Part shown: piece after piece, positions 58,472 through 64,000 of the stretch | Layout: every line of letters starts with the position of its first letter | Position numbering within the stretch: position 1 is the stretch's first letter | From: Streptomyces spiramyceticus | GTDB lineage: Bacteria; Actinomycetota; Actinomycetes; Streptomycetales; Streptomycetaceae | Length of the DNA stretch: 64,000 nt | Direction: 5' to 3' | Assembly: GCF_028807635.1 (NCBI RefSeq) | Contig: NZ_JARBAX010000001.1 | Span: forward strand, 310,001 to 374,000 | Made by a program: the position numbers and the translations under genes | The notes under the pieces: generated by a model | The model's database searches: none | Seen by the model: the letters and a program-made list of their open reading frames with translations, nothing else | Told to the model about the DNA's origin: nothing

Positions 58472-59874
58472 TCCTCCCCATCCTCTGCGACGGGCACCAG
58501 CGGGAGCGGATCCGACGGCACGAGGTCCGGATCGTCGACCTTGAAGGTCCTCACCCGCCCCGGCGCCGACGTCGGCTCCTCGAACCGCACCGTCACCCGC
58601 CCCACTCCGCTGCCCTGCACCCACCCCGCGCCGTACTCGGCGTGCCGCACGTCCTGTCCGGCCAGCCACCGGCGCTCCGGCGGCGGCTCGGACGCGTGCG
58701 CCGCCCCGTCGCCACCCCCGACCGGCTCCGCCTCCCCCACCTGTCGCACAGCCACATCCCCAGTCCCAGTCCCAGCCCCGGCCTCCGCTTTTGCCTGCTC
58801 GCCCGCTGCCTGGGCGAAGAGGTCCTCCTGGGTGTAGTCCGCGAGACCCGTGACGCCCACCCCGAGGAGCCGCACCCCGCCTGTCGTGTCCACTGCCTCC
58901 AGCAGCCGCCCCGCCGCCTCGCGGACCACGCTCGGATCGTCGGTCGGCCCACGCAGGGTCTCCGAGCGCGTCAACGTCGAGAAGTCGTACCGCCGTACCT
59001 TCAGCACGACCGTCCTGCCGGAATGCCCGGACGCCCGCAACCGCTGGACACACCGGTCGGCCAGCCGGCCCACTTCGATCCTGATCCTGACCCGGTCGTG
59101 CAGGTCCACCTCGAAGGTGTCCTCGACCGACACCGATTTGGCGTCCCGCTCGGCGACCACCGGCCGGTCGTCGTGCCCGACCGCCATCTGGTACAGCGAC
59201 GCGCCGTGGGACTTCCCCAGCAGCCGTACAAGCTCGTCCTCGCCCGCCTCCGCCAGATCGGCGACGGTCGTCATCCCGGCCCGCCGCAGGTGCTCCCCGG
59301 TCGCCGGACCGACCCCGGGCAACGTCCGGACCGGCAGCGGTCCCAGCAGCTCCCGCTCGGTTCCCGGCTCGATGAGCACAAGACCGTCGGGCTTGGCCTG
59401 CTCCGACGCGATCTTGGCAAGCATTTTGGAGCCCGCGAGCCCCACGGACGCGGTGAGCCCCGTGACCACTCTGATGTCCGCCCGCAGCCGCTCCCCGGCC
59501 TTCCGGGCCGACACCGAGTCGTCGGCCACCCCTCCCGCCTCCAGGTCCACGAAGGCCTCGTCCAGGCTCAGCGGTTCGACCAGCGGGGAAAGCCGGCCGA
59601 GCAGCTCCATGACCTGTTCACTGACGGACCTGTAGAGAGCGAAGCGCGGCATGAGATAGGCGGCGTTCGGACACAGCCGCCGGGCCTGCGCCACCGGCAT
59701 CGCCGAATGCACCCCGAAGCGCCTGGCCTCGTACGAGGCGGTGGCCACGACACCGCGCGTCCCGATCCCGCCGACCACGACCGGCTTTCCGCGCAGGCTG
59801 GGCTTCGCCGCCTGCTCCGCGGCAGCGTAGAAGGCATCCATGTCCAGATGCAGGATGGTCGGCGTGGATCTCAC
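58381..59874 (-). CDS. dinB: DNA polymerase IV with C-terminal extension
   Basis: A 497-residue Y-family translesion polymerase. ILHLDMDAFYA (Asp11, Asp13) and PLSLDEAFVDL (Asp105, Glu106) carry the catalytic acids; VGGIGTRGVVATASYEAR is the fingers signature and LPGVGPATGEHLRRAG the thumb HhH. It is ~145 residues longer than E. coli Pol IV. After an Ala/Glu/Gly-rich linker, RWLAGQDVRHAEYGAGWVQGSGVGRVTVRFE resembles a small DUF3553-like barrel. GTG 59874 gives the conserved MRSTPTILHL-type start. Confidence 0.94.
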   Translation of the reverse strand: MRSTPTILHLDMDAFYAAAEQAAKPSLRGKPVVVGGIGTRGVVATASYEARRFGVHSAMPVAQARRLCPNAAYLMPRFALYRSVSEQVMELLGRLSPLVEPLSLDEAFVDLEAGGVADDSVSARKAGERLRADIRVVTGLTASVGLAGSKMLAKIASEQAKPDGLVLIEPGTERELLGPLPVRTLPGVGPATGEHLRRAGMTTVADLAEAGEDELVRLLGKSHGASLYQMAVGHDDRPVVAERDAKSVSVEDTFEVDLHDRVRIRIEVGRLADRCVQRLRASGHSGRTVVLKVRRYDFSTLTRSETLRGPTDDPSVVREAAGRLLEAVDTTGGVRLLGVGVTGLADYTQEDLFAQAAGEQAKAEAGAGTGTGDVAVRQVGEAEPVGGGDGAAHASEPPPERRWLAGQDVRHAEYGAGWVQGSGVGRVTVRFEEPTSAPGRVRTFKVDDPDLVPSDPLPLVPVAEDGEDQAVSSPAILPKSLSDASGVSGAGNEISSP

Positions 59875-59934
59875 ACCATCGATGCTGCCGCACGGCACTG
59901 ACAATCGACCGGCGGCAGCACGGAAGGCAGCGTC

Positions 59935-60555
59935 TCAGACAGCCTTGTTACGGCGCCGTGCGAGCTCGTCGGTGGGATTGTGCCTGATCAGGGTCTCGCC
60001 CGTGTCGACGCGCTCGCCGTGCAGCTGGGACAGAGCGCTCTCCACATCCCGCCACACCACGCCCACGGCGATCCCGAAAATGCCCTGTCCGCCCTGGAGG
60101 AGTTCGACGACCTCGTCCGGCGAGGAGCACTCGTAGACGGTCGCCCCGTCGCTCATGAGCGTCATCCGGTCGAGGTCCTGGAAGCCGCGGGCCCGTAGAT
60201 GCTGGACGGCGGTGCGGATGTTCTGCAGCGCGACACCGGTGTCCAGGAAGCGCTTGACGATCTTGAGGACGACGACGTCCCTGAAGCTGTAGAGACGCTG
60301 CGTGCCCGAGCCGTACGCGGCCCGGACACTCGGCTCGACCAGCCCTGTACGCGCCCAGTAGTCGAGCTGCCGGTACGTGATTCCGGCCGCCGCACAGGCG
60401 GTGGGCCCCCGGTACCCGATGCTCTCAGTGCTCTCGGCCGCGGCCGTTTCATCCCTGGCCGAGGCCGCGCCCTGCCGCCCCACCCGGGGGTCGACTGAAC
60501 CGCCGTGAAGCGGATACGGCCCGCCCGCCACCGTACCGTCGCCGCTGCTTCTCAC
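59935..60555 (-). CDS. MerR-family regulator (Rv1830/ResR-like)
   Basis: A 206-residue MerR regulator. After a ~45-residue Gly/Ala-rich leader, YRGPTACAAAGITYRQLDYWARTGLVEPSVRAA is the HTH with wing GSGTQRLYSFRDVVVLKIVKRF. A coiled helix LQNIRTAVQHLRARGFQDLD and a small C-terminal domain (ATVYECSSPDEVVELLQGGQGIFGIAVGVVW) follow. Position next to the nuclease and FHA genes matches mycobacterial Rv1830, linked to growth control. GTG 60555 follows GGAGGTCGGC, which decides the start. Confidence 0.9.
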   Translation of the reverse strand: MRSSGDGTVAGGPYPLHGGSVDPRVGRQGAASARDETAAAESTESIGYRGPTACAAAGITYRQLDYWARTGLVEPSVRAAYGSGTQRLYSFRDVVVLKIVKRFLDTGVALQNIRTAVQHLRARGFQDLDRMTLMSDGATVYECSSPDEVVELLQGGQGIFGIAVGVVWRDVESALSQLHGERVDTGETLIRHNPTDELARRRNKAV

Positions 60556-60722
60556 GCCGACCTCCGTCCTTGACCTGCCTTGTCGACGGTAGGCAGTCAC
60601 CCGGGGTGCGTCAACGATCGCCACACTCGGCACGCCGAGTGATAATCACCCTGAGAGTGGTTTCCCGTACCTCTCTCCGGGGAAAGGCTACTCGAATGTG
60701 CCGACGGTCCGTGGCGTGAAGC

Positions 60723-61196
60723 TCACTGACTGTTGGTCCCGAAGTCCTCGGGAGAGATCTGATCGAGGAACTCGCGGAACTTCTCCACCTCGTCCTCCTG
60801 CTCGTCCGGGATGGCGATCCCGGCATCGTCCAGCACCCCGTCACTGCCGTAGATCGGCGTTCCGGTGCGCAGGGCCAGCGCTATGGCATCCGAAGGCCTC
60901 GCGCTCACTTCGACACCACTGGCAAAGACCAGCTCGGCGTAGAACACCCCTTCCCGCAGGTCGGTGATGCGTACTTCGGTGAGCTCCTGGCCAACCGCCT
61001 CCAGCACGTCCTTGAAAAGATCATGCGTCAGCGGCCTGGCAGGGGCCATCCCCTGCTGGGCAAAGGCGATCGCGGTCGCCTCTCCCGGCCCAATCCAGAT
61101 GGGGAGGTACCGATCGCCTCCTACTTCACGCAGGAGCACGATCGGCTGGTTGGAGGGCATTTCCACCCGGACACCTACGACGTCGAGCTCGTTCAC
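60723..61196 (-). CDS. Bifunctional nuclease family protein (DUF151)
   Basis: A 157-residue protein of the BFN domain family, whose tested plant and Thermotoga relatives have RNase and DNase activity. NQPIVLLREVGGDRYLPIWIGPGEATAIAFAQQG is the conserved core, with RPSDAIALALRTGTPIYGSDGVLD in the second half and an acidic C-terminal helix (DEQEDEVEKFREFLDQISPEDFG). Mycobacterial Rv1829 occupies the same position. Likely acts with the flanking MerR regulators; physiological substrate unknown. Confidence 0.93.
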   Translation of the reverse strand: MNELDVVGVRVEMPSNQPIVLLREVGGDRYLPIWIGPGEATAIAFAQQGMAPARPLTHDLFKDVLEAVGQELTEVRITDLREGVFYAELVFASGVEVSARPSDAIALALRTGTPIYGSDGVLDDAGIAIPDEQEDEVEKFREFLDQISPEDFGTNSQ

Positions 61197-61249
61197 ACAG
61201 CAACCCTAGGACGTGCCCGGCAGGTTTGGGTAGTCGGGCTCCTCCACGC

Positions 61250-61972
61250 TCAGTGCAGCCGCACGCCGAGCGCACTCTGGACCAGCGCCGCATGAAGCCG
61301 TACTGACAGCTCGGCGAGCTCCTTGGCTGTCGCCTCGGCATGTGCCCTGGTCTGCGGATTCCGGTGACGGCGCAGCGGCGCGACAATCTGTTCGACCAGG
61401 CCGGCCTCGCGGTCCGCCGCGGCTTTCACCGCACGCAAATGCCGCGGCTCCAGACCGAACCGCCCCAGGTCCGCCACCAACTTGGCCACCGTGACGACCT
61501 CGGCGTCGTAATCGCCACCCGGCAGGGGCGTGATCAGCCCGTACGACTCCCACTCGTCGAGCTCGTCCTCGCCGACCTCGGCGGCCGCGAGCAGCTCCGA
61601 CCGGCCGATCCGGGCGGCGGTAGGACAATCGGCCCCGGTTTCCGGCGTACCGCCGGAAACCGGCAGCTGGATCTGTTCGCCGCGCTCCAGCGCATCGAGA
61701 TGCTCCCGGATGACCTTGAGCGGAAGATAGTGGTCCCGCTGCATACGCAGCACCTGGGCCAGCCGCTCGACGTCCTCGGGACTGAATTTGCGGTAGCCGG
61801 ACGGTGTCCGCTGCGGCTCGACCAGCCCCTCGGTCTCCAGAAAGCGGATCTTGGAGATGGTGACCTCGGGAAACTCGTCACGCAGCACGCTCAGCACGGT
61901 GCCGATACTCACCAGGCGATCGTCCGCGGTGGCGGTGCCGTGTCCGGCACCGCCCATCGGTGTTCGCAGCAT
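61250..61972 (-). CDS. ftsR: MerR-family regulator (FtsR/Rv1828-like)
   Basis: A 240-residue MerR protein. LVSIGTVLSVLRDEFPEVTISKIRFLETEGLVEPQRTPSGYRKF is an HTH with a longer spacer than classical MerR, as in FtsR, and VERLAQVLRMQRDHYLPLKVIREHLDAL is the coiled helix. The C-terminal half (PLRRHRNPQTRAHAEATAKELAELSV) is a second winged-helix-like dimer domain. FtsR activates ftsZ in corynebacteria; the same role here is inferred from family and synteny. Confidence 0.88.
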   Translation of the reverse strand: MLRTPMGGAGHGTATADDRLVSIGTVLSVLRDEFPEVTISKIRFLETEGLVEPQRTPSGYRKFSPEDVERLAQVLRMQRDHYLPLKVIREHLDALERGEQIQLPVSGGTPETGADCPTAARIGRSELLAAAEVGEDELDEWESYGLITPLPGGDYDAEVVTVAKLVADLGRFGLEPRHLRAVKAAADREAGLVEQIVAPLRRHRNPQTRAHAEATAKELAELSVRLHAALVQSALGVRLH

Positions 61973-61989
61973 GGACCTTCCCGTAAGGG

Positions 61990-62775
61990 TCAGATGCCCC
62001 GCTGGCTCGCATAGAAGACCAGCCGGTACTTACCGATCTGCACCTCGTCGCCGTTCGACAGCGCGACGGAGTCGATCCGCTCACGGTTGACGTAGGTGCC
62101 ATTGAGACTGCCGACATCCGCGACGGTGAACCCGCCGTCCGCACCCCGGCGGAACTCCACGTGCCGTCGCGAGACGGTCACGTCGTCGAGGAAGATGTCA
62201 CTCTGCGGGTGCCTGCCGGCCGTGGTCAGCTCACTGTCCAGCAGGAAGCGGCTGCCCGAGTTCGGACCGCGTCGTACCACCAGAAGCGCCGCACCGAGCG
62301 GAAGGGCATCAACGGCGGCCTGGGCCTCGGGCGACAGCGACGGGGCCGCGGTCTGTCCCGTTGCCTCCGCCTCGTACGCCTCCAGTCCGGAGATGGAGAT
62401 GGTCGACGTCGTCTCCGAAGGACGCTCGCCGGACGCGCCCGCCCTCAGCGGAGCACCGCAGTTGGAACAGAAACGGCTGGCCTCGGCATTGCGGTGCCCG
62501 CACCTCGTACAAACCGGCAAGGCCGACATGGACGGATCCTCCTGCCGCGGATCTGATTCCCCGAAACCTATGCGGCCGGGACCCGCAGGGTCAACAGACG
62601 ACGCGCCCTGGCCACCCGAAATGTCGCCGCCGGGACCAGCGACCTCGTCCCGGAAGAGCGGGCGCTCCGCACCCTGCTCCTCGGCTTCTCCACCACGCGG
62701 GGCACGATGCCGGGCGGTGCTGTTCGCACCGTCCTCGCGTGCACTCTTGCCGAACAACTTCGAAAACAACTTCAC
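61990..62775 (-). CDS. FHA-domain protein (GarA/OdhI-like) with long N terminus
   Basis: A 261-residue protein. MKLFSKLFGKSAREDG starts a disordered N-terminal 80 residues. CTRCGHRNAEASRFCSNCG is a zinc ribbon (Cys89, 92, 103, 106), then ETTST (121-125), the PknB/PknG phosphosite of GarA. The FHA domain (~165-250) has GRHPQSD and VSRRHVEF, then VGSLNGTYVN. It inhibits 2-oxoglutarate enzymes in GarA. A second start, ATG 62529 (MSALPV), has AGGAGG 8 nt upstream and would give a GarA-sized form. Confidence 0.92.
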   Translation of the reverse strand: MKLFSKLFGKSAREDGANSTARHRAPRGGEAEEQGAERPLFRDEVAGPGGDISGGQGASSVDPAGPGRIGFGESDPRQEDPSMSALPVCTRCGHRNAEASRFCSNCGAPLRAGASGERPSETTSTISISGLEAYEAEATGQTAAPSLSPEAQAAVDALPLGAALLVVRRGPNSGSRFLLDSELTTAGRHPQSDIFLDDVTVSRRHVEFRRGADGGFTVADVGSLNGTYVNRERIDSVALSNGDEVQIGKYRLVFYASQRGI

Positions 62776-62965
62776 GGGCGATTCCCCTTGACTGAAACAG
62801 ACCCGCCCGTGGGGCAGGACGAACCCTGAATGAACACACCTGCCGAACCGGACATCTTTACAACGTCCGTATCCACCAGACAGTTTCCACCACGCACCAC
62901 GCCTTCGGTGCGCCGACCCCCCGCAACCTCATGCCCTAGTCCCGCAGCCGCCATGCGCCCCCGCC

Positions 62966-63772
62966 TCACCGCGGTGACGACTGAGCGTAGTCAGGCTGCT
63001 TCGCCGGTCGCAAGGCGTCCACAACGATCTTCTCGGACCGGGTCACTGTGGCGGTGGCCTGCTCCTTCTCCAAGGTCTGCACAATGCCGCCAGGGATGTT
63101 GAGCGCGGGTTCCAGATCCTGCGGCTTGCCGATCACCTTGAAGCGGTACGGCGCGGAAACCTTCCGGCCGTCCACCTCGATGCCGCCGTCCTCGTCCAGG
63201 AAGTACGTGTTCGCCACCACCCTGACGTCATTGATCTGGACAGCTTCCGCGCCCGCCGCCCGCAGTTCCTGGATCGTGTCCAGCAGCATGTCGGCCTCGA
63301 CGGTGGAGTGTGGGTCCGTGATCGTCAGGTTGATGCCGGGGCCCTGTGCCGCCACGGTACCGGCCAGTACGCCGAGTTGCCGTTCCTTTTCCAGGGTCTG
63401 CTTGCGGGCCTCTTCAGCCTGGTCCGAGCTGTTCTCCAGCTCTGTCTTCTGATCGTCGAGGCGCTGCTTCTCGTCTTCGAGGCGCTGCGTACGGTCGTCC
63501 AACTCGTCGAGGATTCGCACCAGGTCCTCCTGGCGCGCTCCCCGCAGCGCACTGTCGTCGGTCGACCTGACCTGGATGGCAAGCCCGAGCCCGAGAACGA
63601 ACAGCAACAGCGCCACGATCAGCTGGGCGCGTGTGACACGCGGCGGCCAGAGCCCTGCGATCAGCCGCTGACGTCCCGTCGGCGGCGGCAGTTCGGCCGA
63701 CTGCCCGCTCCTCGACGCCGTCTCTTCGTCCCGCTGCGGCTCGGGGTTCTCTTCCGTACTCATCGGCCTCAC
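62966..63772 (-). CDS. DUF881 family membrane protein
   Basis: A 268-residue protein. After a 40-residue polar cytoplasmic region comes one transmembrane helix (AQLIVALLLFVLGLGLAIQV, ~50-70). A coiled coil (DRTQRLEDEKQRLDDQKTELENSSDQAEEARKQTLEKERQL) and the DUF881 globular domain (AAQGPGINLTITDP, DTIQELRAAGAEAVQINDVRVVANTYFLD) follow. It resembles Rv1825, linked to cell division and wall proteins. GTG 63772 overlaps the small-basic-protein stop as GTGA; ATG 63763 is an alternative start. Confidence 0.92.
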   Translation of the reverse strand: MRPMSTEENPEPQRDEETASRSGQSAELPPPTGRQRLIAGLWPPRVTRAQLIVALLLFVLGLGLAIQVRSTDDSALRGARQEDLVRILDELDDRTQRLEDEKQRLDDQKTELENSSDQAEEARKQTLEKERQLGVLAGTVAAQGPGINLTITDPHSTVEADMLLDTIQELRAAGAEAVQINDVRVVANTYFLDEDGGIEVDGRKVSAPYRFKVIGKPQDLEPALNIPGGIVQTLEKEQATATVTRSEKIVVDALRPAKQPDYAQSSPR

Positions 63773-64000
63773 GCCCGGAACACGTGACGGCGAATCGCCG
63801 CCGCGTTGGAGAAGATCCGGATGCCGAACACCACCACGACACCCGTGGACAACTGCGCGCCGACGCCCAACTTGTCGCCCAGGAACACGATCAGGGCGGC
63901 CACGACGACATTCGACAGGAACGAGACGACGAAGACCTTGTCGACGAAGATGCCGTCCAGCATGGCCCGCAGACCGCCGAAGACCGCATCGAGCGCGGCG
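63769..64000 (-). CDS. sbp: Small basic protein (DUF1290), C-terminal part
   Basis: The frame is open to the window end and stops at TGA 63771-63769. It encodes the last 76 residues: AALDAVFGGLRAMLDGIFVD, VVVAALIVFLGDKLGVGAQL and VVVFGIRIFSNAAAIRRHVF, the conserved membrane body of the DUF1290 small basic protein (Rv1824-like). The start lies beyond base 64000. It overlaps and is probably translationally coupled to the DUF881 gene. Confidence 0.9.
   Translation of the reverse strand, partial: AALDAVFGGLRAMLDGIFVDKVFVVSFLSNVVVAALIVFLGDKLGVGAQLSTGVVVVFGIRIFSNAAAIRRHVFRA

Overview
The window is chromosomal DNA of a Streptomyces-type actinomycete. The supporting signs are very high G+C with strong third-position G/C, frequent GTG and TTG starts, a second divergent EF-Tu (tuf3 type), and a glycine-riboswitch-gcvP-MerR-nuclease-MerR-FHA-DUF881 block typical of Actinobacteria. 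From memory, the order runs parallel to the Streptomyces coelicolor tuf3-to-gcvP region; this was not checked by alignment. I see no rRNA, tRNA, CRISPR array, prophage or insertion sequence.

Layout. 1-3436: the end of an ABC ATPase gene, a 21-bp tandem repeat, YigZ and DoxX genes, then a wrecked ribose operon (rbsR tail, rbsA head, intact rbsK, 8-codon rbsD stub). 3724-14134: single-gene units (CoA-binding protein, YbaK deacylase, XRE-cupin regulator/EamA exporter, hexapeptide acyltransferase, gamma carbonic anhydrase, DedA, carboxylesterase, hotdog protein, YQQPG-repeat membrane protein, MFS, spermidine-synthase-like). 14157-24698: patatin, tuf3, AlkD-like, TVP38, thiolase/HxlR, uppP, pentapeptide protein, two small conserved proteins, lnt. 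24622-33164: oxidoreductase, FAD monooxygenase/TetR, DinB-like protein, lipoprotein, WYL regulator/DUF3224, ung, peptide-binding lipoprotein.

33278-46550: two SDRs, a DUF3037 + HipA-like kinase pair, a broken S9 peptidase start, Rieske lipoprotein, isochorismatase-like and PNPOx proteins, a LysR/EamA pair, a MocR regulator divergent from a PNPOx-PaiB pair, two more EamA exporters and a Clp_N protein. 46626-54675: SRPBCC, PadR, PhzF, CPBP protease, a VWA solute-binding-like protein, a GCS2 ligase and two actinobacterial hypotheticals. 54771-64000: gcvP under a tandem glycine riboswitch, PRC-barrel protein, an extended Pol IV, then the minus-strand series MerR (ResR-like), bifunctional nuclease, MerR (FtsR-like), FHA (GarA-like), DUF881 and the small basic protein, which runs off the window.

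The window is rich in readable regulation: divergent regulator/target pairs with visible operators (XRE-cupin/EamA, HxlR/thiolase, TetR/monooxygenase, WYL/DUF3224), a perfect 38-bp palindrome, several hairpin terminators between convergent genes, and two minisatellites that both begin at a stop codon. The least understood genetic unit is the translationally coupled DUF3037 + HipA-like kinase pair at 34994-36276.
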